Positions 41,185 through 49,580 of a DNA stretch of 62,525 nt are shown here, one piece after another. This DNA comes from a virus. Where the stretch lies: positions 1 through 62,525 of the IMG/VR virus record IMGVR_UViG_3300032224_000950; one strand, 5' to 3'. A program made the translations under genes and the position numbers. Below the pieces are notes generated by a model that had not been told where the DNA came from, searched no databases, and worked only from the letters and a program-made list of their open reading frames with translations. Numbering within the stretch: position 1 is the stretch's first letter; each line of letters opens with the position of its first letter.

Positions 41185-41579
41185 CATCATTAGAAATACA
41201 AGTACCTGCCGAAGGCATTATGAAAACAAACGATTGGGGAGACTCAAAAGTTTATCGTGTTACTTGCAACTGTGGCGCTGCCGATCACGATCATCATGTA
41301 TGGGTAGAAGCAGATGACCACGAAGTCAGTGTTACTATCTATACAACTGTAAAAAGCAATTGGTGGAGTAAAACTCGCTGGCATGCTATTTGGACACTGT
41401 TAACCAAAGGCTACATCGATACAGAGTCTACTGTAATTATGCATAAACAACAGGCTTTCAATTATGCACATACACTACTAAGTGCTGTAGAAGATGTTAA
41501 TATGTTTCGTAATACTAGACAAAATAAAGAAGAACGTGCTACAATAAAGAAAATGGCAAATGAACAGGATTGCGTATGA
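41181..41579 (+). CDS. Unknown protein with Cys/His cluster
   Basis: The 132-residue protein has a VTCNCGAADHDHHVWVEADDHE stretch at about residues 28-49, a possible metal site. It is followed by an aromatic helix (NWWSKTRWHAIWTLL) and a charged end. ATGA overlaps join it to folE and queE, so it is in the precursor operon. It could be an accessory or regulatory protein, but no family is recognised. Confidence 0.55.
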   Translation: MTSLEIQVPAEGIMKTNDWGDSKVYRVTCNCGAADHDHHVWVEADDHEVSVTIYTTVKSNWWSKTRWHAIWTLLTKGYIDTESTVIMHKQQAFNYAHTLLSAVEDVNMFRNTRQNKEERATIKKMANEQDCV

Positions 41580-42439
41580 GTAAAATCAAAATAGCAGAAT
41601 TATTTTATAGTGTGCAAGGTGAAGGACGTTACATGGGTGTACCGTCTGTTTTCTTACGTACATTTGGTTGTAACTTTAAGTGTGCTGGATTTGGTATGCC
41701 ACGTGGCGAATTAAGCATGGAGGCCGCTGGTATTGCGGCTACACATAGTCTGGTTACACCTTTTCAAAAGTACGAAGAGCTTCCGCTTGTTAGTACAGGC
41801 TGTGATAGTTATGCAAGCTGGATGCCAGAGTTTAAAGATTTAAGCCCAATGCTTACCAGTGAAGCGATTGCAGATCGCATTATGGAAATTCTTCCGCAGG
41901 ATCATTGGAAAGACGAGCACTTGGTAATTACAGGTGGCGAACCTTTACTAGGTTGGCAACGTGCTTATCCAGACTTGTTAGATCATCCTAAAATGTCAGG
42001 CTTAAAAGAAATTACATTTGAAACAAACGGCACTCAAAAGCTAACAGAAGAGTTTAAAGAATATCTAGTAAAATGGCAAATGCCTAATTTAGATTTTGCT
42101 AGAGAAGTTACATTTTCAGTAAGTGCTAAACTTCCGTGTAGTGGCGAGAAGTGGGAAGACGCAATACTTCCAGAAGTAGTTTGTGAGTACGAAGACTTTG
42201 GTACAGCATATTTGAAATTTGTTATTGCTACAGAACAAGACTTTGCTGATGCAGAATGTGCTATTGCGGCTTATCGTACGGCAGGATTTAAAGGACATGT
42301 TTATTTAATGCCAGTAGGTGGCGTAGAAAGTGTGTACGCAATGAACAATAAAAATGTAGCAATATTGGCTATGAAAAACGGCTTACGTTATAGTGACCGT
42401 TTACAAGTGCCATTATTTAAAAATGAGTGGGGGACTTAA
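41576..42439 (+). CDS. queE: 7-carboxy-7-deazaguanine synthase, radical SAM (QueE-like)
   Basis: The ATG at 41576 overlaps the previous stop and is preferred to a TTG at 41570. The family start YSVQGEGRYMGVPSVFLR is present, with TGGEPLL (about residue 122) and FETNGT. The cluster Cys residues are Cys32 and Cys36 (GCNFKC), with the third probably Cys76 in STGCDSYASW. This is a CX3CX39C pattern instead of CX3CX2C, because a 37-residue insert splits the motif. QueE turns carboxytetrahydropterin into 7-carboxy-7-deazaguanine. The product probably feeds DpdA. Confidence 0.9.
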   Translation: MSKIKIAELFYSVQGEGRYMGVPSVFLRTFGCNFKCAGFGMPRGELSMEAAGIAATHSLVTPFQKYEELPLVSTGCDSYASWMPEFKDLSPMLTSEAIADRIMEILPQDHWKDEHLVITGGEPLLGWQRAYPDLLDHPKMSGLKEITFETNGTQKLTEEFKEYLVKWQMPNLDFAREVTFSVSAKLPCSGEKWEDAILPEVVCEYEDFGTAYLKFVIATEQDFADAECAIAAYRTAGFKGHVYLMPVGGVESVYAMNNKNVAILAMKNGLRYSDRLQVPLFKNEWGT

Positions 42440-42870
42440 TGATTAAAAATTTGTTTAAGAAGATGTTAGGTATCGATAAGTTAGAAGAAAACTTAAAGAC
42501 TCTTAAAGATATGGAAGCCAAGGCAGTAGCATCTGCTGCCGAGGCACAGCTTGCCGAACAAGAAGCAAAGGCAACACCAAAAGAAAGAGCTACGCTACGT
42601 GGTGAACCCTATGTAGCAGTTTTAGATACACATGTCAATAAAGACAATGTTAGAAACGGCTTTTTTGAACTTGACTGGAACAGTGAATTTATAGTACAAT
42701 TGAAACAAGCTGGTTACGGTTTCGACGGTGATCCAGAAGAGGAAATCGTAGATCGCTGGTTCAGAGATTTGGCTAGCAATATGCTAGTTGAAGAAGGACA
42801 AAGTCCGAATCGCGGGGCCGGTTATATTAACGTAAGTAGATTGCCTAATGGCAAGGCGCAGGTAGAATGA
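42439..42870 (+). CDS. Unknown conserved-type phage protein
   Basis: The ATG at 42439 overlaps the queE stop as TAATG; a GTG at 42427 is less likely. The 143-residue protein has a helical, Ala/Glu-rich N-terminal coiled coil (KLEENLKTLKDMEAKAVASAAEAQ). A folded C-terminal domain follows (GFFELDWNSEFIVQLKQAGY, EEIVDRWFRDLASNM). I believe similar proteins occur in cyanophage-type genomes, but no function is known to me. It is coupled by ATGA to the flap nuclease gene. Confidence 0.6.
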   Translation: MIKNLFKKMLGIDKLEENLKTLKDMEAKAVASAAEAQLAEQEAKATPKERATLRGEPYVAVLDTHVNKDNVRNGFFELDWNSEFIVQLKQAGYGFDGDPEEEIVDRWFRDLASNMLVEEGQSPNRGAGYINVSRLPNGKAQVE

Positions 42871-43853
42871 CATATATTATAGTTGATACTGCTAACACGT
42901 TCTTTCGTGCTAGACATGTGGTACAAGGTAGTGCTGATATTAAACTTGGCATGGCTTTTCATATTACTTTCAACAGCATTAAAAAGGCGTGGCAAGACTT
43001 CGGTGGTACTCACGTAGTGTTCTGTCTCGAAGGTCGTAGCTGGCGTAAGGATTTTTATAAACCTTATAAAGCTAACAGACAAGAAACACGAGATGCAATG
43101 ACACAAAAACAACAAGAAGAAGATAAACTGTTCTGGGAAGCATTTGACGAATTTAAAAATTTTATTAACGAAAAAACAAATTCTACAGTATTACAACACC
43201 CTAATCTAGAAGCAGATGATTTAATTGCAGGATGGGTACAGACCCACCCCGATGCTAAACACGTTATTATTTCGACAGACGGTGATTTTGCACAATTAAT
43301 TGCACATAATGTTAGTCAATATAACGGTGTAGGCGATTTACATATTACACACGAAGGAATATTTGATGCCAAAGGCAAACCCGTTAAAGACAAAAAGACA
43401 GGCGAAGCAAAGCCAGCACAAGATCCAGAGTGGATGCTGTTCGAGAAATGTATGCGTGGTGATACCAGTGATAATGTCTTCTCGGCGTATCCAGGTGTGC
43501 GTACTAAAGGTTCTAAAAACAAAGTTGGTCTTACTGAAGCGTTCGAAGATCGTAACAGCCGCGGATATGCGTGGAACAATCTCATGTTGCAGAGATGGAC
43601 TGACCACAATGGAGTAGAACATCGTGTGCTAGAAGATTATCAACGTAATGTACAATTATGCGATTTAACAGCACAACCCGCTGATATTAAAGAAAAGATT
43701 GAAGCAACAATTAAGGCAAATGCAGTACCTAAAACTATAGACCAAGTAGGTATTCGTATGCTTAAATTCTGCAATACATGGGACATGAAAAAGATTGCAG
43801 ACAATATACAATCGTATGCTGAACCGTTTCAAGCCAAGTATAAGGAGATATAA
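42867..43853 (+). CDS. rnh: Flap 5'-3' exonuclease, T4 RNase H-like
   Basis: The 328-residue FEN-family nuclease removes RNA primers from lagging-strand fragments. It begins TYIIVDTANTFFRARH (first metal Asp). It carries the KPYKANRQ helix region, EADDLIAGW with the metal Asp pair, ISTDGDFAQLI (further Asp) and RGDTSDNVFSAYPGVRTKG (DNA-binding helix-hairpin with Asp ligands). T4 RNase H has 305 residues. All acidic ligands appear present. It acts with the polymerase, clamp and ligase at replication. Confidence 0.9.
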   Translation: MTYIIVDTANTFFRARHVVQGSADIKLGMAFHITFNSIKKAWQDFGGTHVVFCLEGRSWRKDFYKPYKANRQETRDAMTQKQQEEDKLFWEAFDEFKNFINEKTNSTVLQHPNLEADDLIAGWVQTHPDAKHVIISTDGDFAQLIAHNVSQYNGVGDLHITHEGIFDAKGKPVKDKKTGEAKPAQDPEWMLFEKCMRGDTSDNVFSAYPGVRTKGSKNKVGLTEAFEDRNSRGYAWNNLMLQRWTDHNGVEHRVLEDYQRNVQLCDLTAQPADIKEKIEATIKANAVPKTIDQVGIRMLKFCNTWDMKKIADNIQSYAEPFQAKYKEI

Positions 43854-45047
43854 ATGGCAACTAAAGAAGAAAAACATGAACTGATGGAAATCCTTAAATT
43901 CACTCCACGTACATATAAAATTAGCATGTGGGGTTACGGCGGTGAAAAAGTCATGGGTACTACTAGTCGCGAAGTATACGATTACTGTTTAGAAAATTGT
44001 GTTAACTTGTCTGATATTGCCTGGGGAGATGAGGATCGTGTAGAAGAAATGGAACTTGACATTGACATGTTGCCATTCCATCCGGGACAATGGTATGAAT
44101 GTGATGACATGGCGCATACTAACGGTGTTAGCCGCAACGCCGGTACACTACAAATCGAAGACGAAAACGGTAATGTAGTGTTTGAAAAATCATTAGAAGA
44201 TTGCGATGGAGGCAGTGAAGATAGCCCTTGCTGGTCATGTAATGACGAAGCATGGATTGGTAGTAAGCCTGCTGGCACTGTAGTATTCATTGGTAGCAGT
44301 AACGAAAAGGGCACATTCTTTGAAGGTGAGATAGAACTTACACAACCGTTTAACATTGAAAAACTAGTATTAGGATACGATGAAATTGACGGTGAAGAAT
44401 TAGTTAATAGTGTCGAATACGACGGCGAGGACATTGATAACTTTGGTGGTAGCACAGATGGCAAGAGTTCAGACTTTGGTATGTATCTTGTAAAAGATAG
44501 CAACTCGTGGGAAACGTATAGCCCAGAGGAAAAAGATTGGGGTCATCCTCCGTATGGTATAGGGCCAAGCACATGGGAAAAGTCAGAAACATTCAAATTT
44601 AAGAAAGTTAAACCTACTATCCCAGGTTATTATAGTTGTACATGGAAACACTTTGGTACAACATACGGGTCAGCATATTGGGACGGCTCACAGTTTGGTG
44701 AATGGGAGTATGGTCAGTTTAAACCAATTACTGGTGAAGTTCTTACTTGGTCAGGATATAATTGGGACACTAGCTCGTGGGTTAATCAACCGCCTGAACC
44801 ACCAGACCAAACATGTGACAATAAAGCATGTGGATGGATCGGCATGGCCGATGACTGTCGTCAGGACGAAGAATATGATCGTCATTGTCCAGAATGCGAC
44901 GGTAAAGAGTTTACTTACATAGACTACGATCCAGACTCAGCTAAAGGTCGTGCTAATCGTAAGAAATATTGTAAAGACTGGGATCCCGTTAAATCGTTAG
45001 AAAGAATAGTAGTAACTAAAGAAAAAGAAACATCATGGCCTTTTTAA
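43854..45047 (+). CDS. Large acidic protein with C-terminal zinc-finger-like Cys pairs
   Basis: The 397-residue strongly acidic protein has an N-terminal domain PRTYKISMWGYGGEKVMGTT (about 17-36). The middle is Gly/Asp/Trp-rich, with a WSCNDEAWIG segment and NIEKLVLGYDEIDGEE. The C-terminal segment TCDNKACGW ... HCPECDG has two Cys pairs, suggesting a zinc ribbon. The N-terminal domain seems to be recurrent in aquatic T4-like phages. The function is unknown; DNA mimicry is only a guess based on acidity. It lies directly after the flap nuclease gene. Confidence 0.6.
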   Translation: MATKEEKHELMEILKFTPRTYKISMWGYGGEKVMGTTSREVYDYCLENCVNLSDIAWGDEDRVEEMELDIDMLPFHPGQWYECDDMAHTNGVSRNAGTLQIEDENGNVVFEKSLEDCDGGSEDSPCWSCNDEAWIGSKPAGTVVFIGSSNEKGTFFEGEIELTQPFNIEKLVLGYDEIDGEELVNSVEYDGEDIDNFGGSTDGKSSDFGMYLVKDSNSWETYSPEEKDWGHPPYGIGPSTWEKSETFKFKKVKPTIPGYYSCTWKHFGTTYGSAYWDGSQFGEWEYGQFKPITGEVLTWSGYNWDTSSWVNQPPEPPDQTCDNKACGWIGMADDCRQDEEYDRHCPECDGKEFTYIDYDPDSAKGRANRKKYCKDWDPVKSLERIVVTKEKETSWPF

Positions 45048-45100
45048 TTTGTAATCTAATTAAAAAAATATTTAAAGATGGATGTTCAGGTAACTGTTAT

Positions 45101-45117
45101 CAGGGCAGATTACCCTG
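45101..45117 (+). promoter_or_regulatory. Small hairpin in a leader
   Basis: CAGGG/CCCTG with a 7-base loop lies 20 bases before the start at 45138. The 90-base gap after 45047 shows no promoter I can support. An alternative upstream start at 45078 would make this stretch coding. Confidence 0.3.
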
Positions 45118-45137
45118 CGACTGTAAAGGAAAATAAA

Positions 45138-45617
45138 ATGACAGAGATACATGCTAAACCGATCGTAGATGGTAAATTTTGGATTGTTGAAAAAGACGGT
45201 TCTAAGATTGCCACTCTACACAAAAAAGAAAATAATAAGTTTATCTTATCGAGCACGAACGGAGAAGTTATGTTTAATAAAAAACAAGACTTAACAAAAC
45301 AGTTTGGCGAAGGATTTTTCTTAACTGGAACAAAAGTTAAAGTTACACAGTCAGACACATATGAATGTCATGGATATCCAACTAGTTGTAAACCGTTTAA
45401 CGCAATGTATGATGTGAGACGCAAATTACCATTATTTACAAAATCAAATGCTAGTAAAAGTTTATATTGTGCAGGATACTATACAATTAAATTTGATAAA
45501 GGATGGGTTAAAAGTTTTTGTCCAAAAGCAATTACTATTGAAAGATATCCTTCTAAAGGACCTTTTAAATCAGAACTAGAAATGAAAACGGTACTAGCCA
45601 ATGCAAAATCAGATTAA
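45138..45617 (+). CDS. Unknown conserved-type phage protein
   Basis: The ATG at 45138 has a well-spaced AAAGGA (45125-45130). The in-frame ATG at 45078 has a poorer site. The 159-residue beta-rich protein contains GKFWIVEKDGSKIATLHKK and KVTQSDTYECHGYPTSCKPFNA, with four Cys residues spread through the protein. Basic C-terminal residues suggest nucleic acid contact. No family is recognised. It overlaps the next gene by 17 bases. Confidence 0.55.
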   Translation: MTEIHAKPIVDGKFWIVEKDGSKIATLHKKENNKFILSSTNGEVMFNKKQDLTKQFGEGFFLTGTKVKVTQSDTYECHGYPTSCKPFNAMYDVRRKLPLFTKSNASKSLYCAGYYTIKFDKGWVKSFCPKAITIERYPSKGPFKSELEMKTVLANAKSD

Positions 45618-45849
45618 TCTAAGTCCTATTACACAATTTGTTCAATCTTTAAGATCTGCTGAATTGTCTCAACAAAAAGAGATTAAAATAAACATTCAAC
45701 AGGCTCGATTACTACACTTGGCATTAACTGAAATTTTAGATAAAATAAACCAGGATTACGAGTCCTTATATAATGATTTAAAGAATAGTGTAGACAACGG
45801 TGTCGTGCAAGTATCTATGGACGGTGGCGGATTTGATGAGAACAAATAG
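45601..45849 (+). CDS. Small helical unknown protein
   Basis: The 82-residue protein is mostly helix (FVQSLRSAELSQQKEIKINIQQARLL is split by a short loop) with an acidic Gly-rich end (SMDGGGFDENK). There is no motif. It starts 17 bases inside the previous gene. A late promoter follows its stop. Confidence 0.5.
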   Translation: MQNQINLSPITQFVQSLRSAELSQQKEIKINIQQARLLHLALTEILDKINQDYESLYNDLKNSVDNGVVQVSMDGGGFDENK

Positions 45850-45857
45850 GATAAATA
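45850..45857 (+). promoter_or_regulatory. T4-type late promoter
   Basis: GATAAATA lies 28 bases upstream of the ATG at 45885. It is identical to the sites at 20050 and 24628. Confidence 0.6.
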
Positions 45858-45884
45858 TATGCGTATATATCTCGGATACGCATT

Positions 45885-46169
45885 ATGTCAAGACCAAAAC
45901 CTAAAGTACTACTAGAAAGCGTTAATAAAAAAACGTATAAAGCAGAACAAATTTTAGAAGCAGAAGCCATTTGGGCTGTATTCTATAAAAACGAGCCCTT
46001 TAATCTAAAGAGCTTTAATAGTCTCACATCATATCCAGGACCCAAATATAAAAAAGTTAGTTTTTCAAATCCGGGTCATGCACATAATTTGGCAAAAAAA
46101 TTAAATCTAACTTTTGGTACAAAAGATTTCCAAGTTGTCAAATTGACATCTGGCACAATAGTAGCATGA
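45885..46169 (+). CDS. Small basic unknown protein
   Basis: The 94-residue basic protein (pI high) contains [27 protein letters not shown] central strand-rich region [25 protein letters not shown] is followed by [10 protein letters not shown]. The pattern is recurrent in T4-like phages as far as I recall, with no known role. It overlaps the next gene by ATGA. Late expression from the site at 45850 is inferred. Confidence 0.55.
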   Translation: MSRPKPKVLLESVNKKTYKAEQILEAEAIWAVFYKNEPFNLKSFNSLTSYPGPKYKKVSFSNPGHAHNLAKKLNLTFGTKDFQVVKLTSGTIVA

Positions 46170-46573
46170 TTGATAGAGATACCCTAACTAAAATTTTTTT
46201 ACAACAGTGGGGCAAAAGTACTGACCAAACAAATGTAAATCTATATTCACACCAATGGTGGCAATCGAATAGAGTTAATAAAAAAAATGCATTCCGATTA
46301 AGCGATGACGGTTATGATTTTTTGATTAATACGTTGGAACTAAATGCTTACGAAGTTCCATTTACTGAGCCAATTGAATTAAGTCCGCAAACAATTATCT
46401 TTTTGGAAAGATATTTGGATAGTCCTTACTATCTAACAAAAGAAAGTATTACCGTTTTCACAGAACGTAAAAGTTTTGAGCTATACATGTTTTCTGACGA
46501 CATAAGAAAATTTGGACTAATTAAAGCCATGAATGAGCGTGAAAAAGATTTAGATAGTCAGAATAATGATTGA
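46166..46573 (+). CDS. Unknown protein
   Basis: The 135-residue protein contains a Trp-rich start ([22 protein letters not shown]) and an acidic helical end ([14 protein letters not shown]). The alternating hydrophobic pattern of [21 protein letters not shown] suggests an alpha/beta fold. No family is recognised. The gene ends a block. Its stop is embedded in the promoter of the MoxR gene. Confidence 0.5.
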   Translation: MIDRDTLTKIFLQQWGKSTDQTNVNLYSHQWWQSNRVNKKNAFRLSDDGYDFLINTLELNAYEVPFTEPIELSPQTIIFLERYLDSPYYLTKESITVFTERKSFELYMFSDDIRKFGLIKAMNEREKDLDSQNND

Positions 46574-46598
46574 CATTCTAAGCTAACGATACTATAAT
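46570..46598 (+). promoter_or_regulatory. Perfect sigma70-type promoter for the MoxR gene
   Basis: TTGACA (46570-46575), a 17-base spacer and TATAAT (46593-46598). The -35 box overlaps the stop of the previous gene. The ATG is at 46653 after a 50-base leader. Confidence 0.8.
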
Positions 46599-46652
46599 AC
46601 TTACATAGACAGTTTAAACCCACCCGCAACTTACTTAAGATAGGAAACAAAG

Positions 46653-47753
46653 ATGAGCGAAGTTATTAGCCGCACCGTTGGTCCCAAAGGTGCAAAAAAA
46701 TCTCTCCGTAAAGCGTTTAAAAATAAACGTCCAATTTTCATGTGGGGTCCTCCCGGAATTGGTAAATCAGACATTATCAAACAACTTGGTACAGAGCTCG
46801 ATGCTCATGTGATTGACGTTCGTTTGAGTTTGTGGGAACCTACTGACATTAAAGGTATTCCATATTTTGACTCAAATACTAGCAAAATGGTTTGGGCTCC
46901 TCCTAGCGAATTGCCAGATGCAGAAATGGCAAAACAGCATAAGACTATTATCTTATTCATGGACGAAATGAACTCAGCGGCTCCTAGTGTACAGGCCGCG
47001 GCTTATCAGTTGATTTTGAATCGCCGTGTTGGTACTTACTCATTGCCAGACAATGTTGTAATGGTAGCGGCAGGCAATCGTGAAACTGACAAAGGTGTTA
47101 CATTCCGTATGCCTGCTCCGCTAGCTAACCGTTTCGTTCACTTAGAACTAACTGTTGATTGGGATGATTATTTCGAGTGGGCTACTGAAAATAAGATCCA
47201 CAAAGATGTAGTTGGTTTCTTGTCTTTTAGCAAGAAAGACTTGTACGACTTTGATCCGAAATCTAGCTCACGTGCTTTTGCTACACCACGTTCTTGGTCA
47301 TTTGTATCTGAGCTACTACATGATGACGATACTGATGCAGATACACTAACTGATTTAGTGAGCGGTTCAGTTGGCGAAGGTCTTGCTATTAAGTTTATGG
47401 CGCATCGTAAACATGCTAGCAAGATGCCGAACCCGACAGATATTCTGATCGGTAAAGTTAAGAAAATGGATTCAAAAGAAATCTCAGCTATGTATTCTTT
47501 GACTATTAGCCTGTGCTATGAACTTAAAGATGCATGCGATAAAAATGCTAAAAATTGGAATGATCAAGTTAATAACTTTTTCCAATTTATGATGGATAAT
47601 TTTGAAACAGAATTAGTTATCATGGGTACTAAATTGGCATTATCTACTTACAAACTGCCGTTAGATCCAGATGAAATCAAATGTTTTGATGCATTCCATG
47701 CGAAATTTGGCAAGTATATTGCGGCCGCTACTGACAAGGAATCTCGCAAATAA
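46653..47753 (+). CDS. MoxR-type AAA+ ATPase
   Basis: The 366-residue protein has Walker A WGPPGIGKSD (32-39 for GPPGIGKS), Walker B LFMDEMNSA, a sensor-type VMVAAGNRE and PLANRFVHLEL with the arginine finger. This is the MoxR-type layout. MoxR ATPases work with VWA-domain partners to remodel or activate metal-dependent proteins. The next gene is such a partner. A strong promoter precedes it, and a UUCG hairpin plus promoter separates it from the partner. Confidence 0.85.
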   Translation: MSEVISRTVGPKGAKKSLRKAFKNKRPIFMWGPPGIGKSDIIKQLGTELDAHVIDVRLSLWEPTDIKGIPYFDSNTSKMVWAPPSELPDAEMAKQHKTIILFMDEMNSAAPSVQAAAYQLILNRRVGTYSLPDNVVMVAAGNRETDKGVTFRMPAPLANRFVHLELTVDWDDYFEWATENKIHKDVVGFLSFSKKDLYDFDPKSSSRAFATPRSWSFVSELLHDDDTDADTLTDLVSGSVGEGLAIKFMAHRKHASKMPNPTDILIGKVKKMDSKEISAMYSLTISLCYELKDACDKNAKNWNDQVNNFFQFMMDNFETELVIMGTKLALSTYKLPLDPDEIKCFDAFHAKFGKYIAAATDKESRK

Positions 47754-47769
47754 TTTGATTTCGTAGTAT

Positions 47770-47798
47770 TTGACACCTCCTTCGGGAGGTGTTATACT
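47770..47798 (+). promoter_or_regulatory. Sigma70-type promoter with hairpin in its spacer
   Basis: TTGACA (47770-47775), a 17-base spacer and TATACT (47793-47798). The spacer holds an 8-bp perfect stem with a TTCG loop (47773-47780 and 47785-47792) whose left arm overlaps the -35 box. There is no T-run, so it is not a typical terminator. Confidence 0.75.
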
Positions 47799-47827
47799 AT
47801 ATACATAGTAACAATTTAGGAGCAATA

Positions 47828-49015
47828 ATGTCACATTTAGATCCGATTATCGATAAAATTATCGTAGCCCGTGTGGGTCTACTACTTCGCCATCCATTTT
47901 TTGGTAACATGGCTACCCGTCTTAAAATTGAAGAAGGTAGCGATTGGTTGCCAACTGCCGCAACTGATGGACGTACTATCTTTTTTAATCGCGAATTTTT
48001 TACACCGCTTAGTATTAAACAAGTAGAATTTGTTATTGCACACGAAATTCTACATAACGTGTTTGATCATATGGGTCGACGTGAAGGGCGTGATGCTAAA
48101 ATTTTTAATATCGCCGCTGACTATTGTGTTAACGGGCAATTAGTACGTGACCATATTGGTGATCATCAAATTAAAGATATTAAAATTTTTCATGATCCAA
48201 AATACTACGGTATGGGTGCTGAAGAAATTTATGACAAGATTTATGATGAAATGGACGAAGAGCAATTAAATGCGCTCGGTCAATTGTTAGATGAACATAT
48301 CGATTGGGGTGATAAAGATTCCAATGGTAATCGCCCAAGCTATAGCAAAGAAGAATTAAAACAAATTCGCGATGAAATTCGCGAAGCTACACTACAGGCG
48401 GCACAGGCCGCAGGTGCCGGTAATACTCCTGCAAATATCCAACGCATGATTAAGGAACTTACAGAACCGAAAATGAATTGGCGTGAAATCATCCGTCAGC
48501 AAATTCAAAGTACTATTAAAGATGACTTTAGTTTTATGCGTCCTAATCGTAAAGGCTGGCATATGGGTGCTATTCTTCCAGGTACTAATTTTAAAGAAAC
48601 AATTGATATTTGTGTAGGCATCGACATGTCAGGTAGTATTGGCGATGAGCAAGCCAAAGATTTCCTAAGTGAGATTAAAGGTATTATGCAAGAGTATCAA
48701 GACTTTAATATTAAAGTTTGGTGCTTTGATACTCGTGTATACAATGAAGCAGACTTCAATGGCTACTCAATAGACGAGTTCGATGAATACGAACCAATAG
48801 GCGGTGGCGGAACTGAATTCGATGCTAACTGGGAATACATGAAGGAAAATGATATTCACCCTAAAAAGTTTATCATGTTTACTGACGGGTATCCTTGGGG
48901 TAGCTGGGGTGACGAAAACTACTGTGATACAGTATTCATCATCCACGGCAATGACAAAATTGTTCCACCATTTGGCGAGTACGCTTACTACGAAGAAGTC
49001 AAGGAACTGGCTTAA
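47828..49015 (+). CDS. VWA-domain protein with HEXXH metallopeptidase-like N-terminus
   Basis: The start is ATG 47828 after TTAGGAGC; an in-frame ATG at 47789 lacks a site and lies in the promoter. The 395-residue protein has EFVIAHEILHNVFDH, a HEXXH zinc-site motif (72-76), in the N-terminal half. The C-terminal half is a von Willebrand A domain with the MIDAS DMSGS (Asp266), then a TEF and an FTDGYPWG site. This DUF2201-like plus VWA fusion is known as a MoxR partner. The substrate is unknown. Confidence 0.85.
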   Translation: MSHLDPIIDKIIVARVGLLLRHPFFGNMATRLKIEEGSDWLPTAATDGRTIFFNREFFTPLSIKQVEFVIAHEILHNVFDHMGRREGRDAKIFNIAADYCVNGQLVRDHIGDHQIKDIKIFHDPKYYGMGAEEIYDKIYDEMDEEQLNALGQLLDEHIDWGDKDSNGNRPSYSKEELKQIRDEIREATLQAAQAAGAGNTPANIQRMIKELTEPKMNWREIIRQQIQSTIKDDFSFMRPNRKGWHMGAILPGTNFKETIDICVGIDMSGSIGDEQAKDFLSEIKGIMQEYQDFNIKVWCFDTRVYNEADFNGYSIDEFDEYEPIGGGGTEFDANWEYMKENDIHPKKFIMFTDGYPWGSWGDENYCDTVFIIHGNDKIVPPFGEYAYYEEVKELA

Positions 49016-49302
49016 TGGCTTTAAAAAATGGCAAACCTAATCCTTTAGATTATTTTGATCTACGCAGGGTTGAGTTTGCTTGCCCGCATTTTAAATATAC
49101 ATCCATTGAGCGATATAATCCCAATCTACTCAAATCCATCGACCTTTGGATACGTAAAAATTTAAATAATAGGTATTATGTTGGGCAGAGCATAACCTTA
49201 GATAACACAAATACATTTGTGTATACTACTTTAATAGGTTTTGAAAGTGAAAAAGAATTAAGTTTCTTCACGATTGCTTGCCCACTTTTACAAACCAGAT
49301 AA
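49015..49302 (+). CDS. Small unknown protein
   Basis: The 95-residue protein starts on the last base of the VWA gene stop (TAATG). It contains NPLDYFDLRRVEFACPHFKYTSIERYN and a strand-rich end (ESEKELSFFTIACPLL). Two Cys-Pro pairs are the only marked feature. Coupling to the MoxR/VWA pair suggests it belongs to that system (inference). Confidence 0.5.
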   Translation: MALKNGKPNPLDYFDLRRVEFACPHFKYTSIERYNPNLLKSIDLWIRKNLNNRYYVGQSITLDNTNTFVYTTLIGFESEKELSFFTIACPLLQTR

Positions 49303-49308
49303 TTAAAT
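49301..49308 (+). promoter_or_regulatory. Weak late-promoter-like site
   Basis: AATTAAATA-type bases (ATTAAATA variant) lie 22 bases before the ATG at 49331 and just after the previous stop. A strong ribosome site AAGGAG follows at 49320-49325. Confidence 0.3.
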
Positions 49309-49330
49309 ATGTACATATTAAGGAGATATT

Positions 49331-49579
49331 ATGTCAGAAGAACAACAACAAAGTACTGCAACTGCTGAACAACCAGCGGCGGCACCAGAACAAACAAATG
49401 ACTTATCTATTAATGACCTTCAAGCAATGAAAGTTATTATCGACATTGCAAGTTCACGCGGTGCTTTTAAACCAAACGAAATGGTTGCAGTAGGTCAAAC
49501 TTACACTAAACTTGAAGCATTTCTAGGCAATGTAGCAAAACAAGCAGACGCACAAAAAGCATCCGCACCAGGAGCATAA
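49331..49579 (+). CDS. Small conserved-type phage protein
   Basis: The 82-residue protein has a disordered Gln/Ala/Glu-rich start of about 25 residues. A helical domain follows, with DLQAMKVIIDIASSRGAFKPNEMVAVGQTYTKLEAFL split across two helices. The second half matches a motif I recall from cyanophage-type genomes (SRGAFKPNEMVAVG). The function is unknown. It is followed one base later by the next gene. Confidence 0.6.
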   Translation: MSEEQQQSTATAEQPAAAPEQTNDLSINDLQAMKVIIDIASSRGAFKPNEMVAVGQTYTKLEAFLGNVAKQADAQKASAPGA

Positions 49580-49580
49580 T

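Noticed and set aside
43982-44503. Minus-strand open frame of 173 codons
   Set aside because: It lies wholly within the plus-strand acidic protein gene, is Ser/Pro-rich as expected from antisense of that sequence, and has no start signal.
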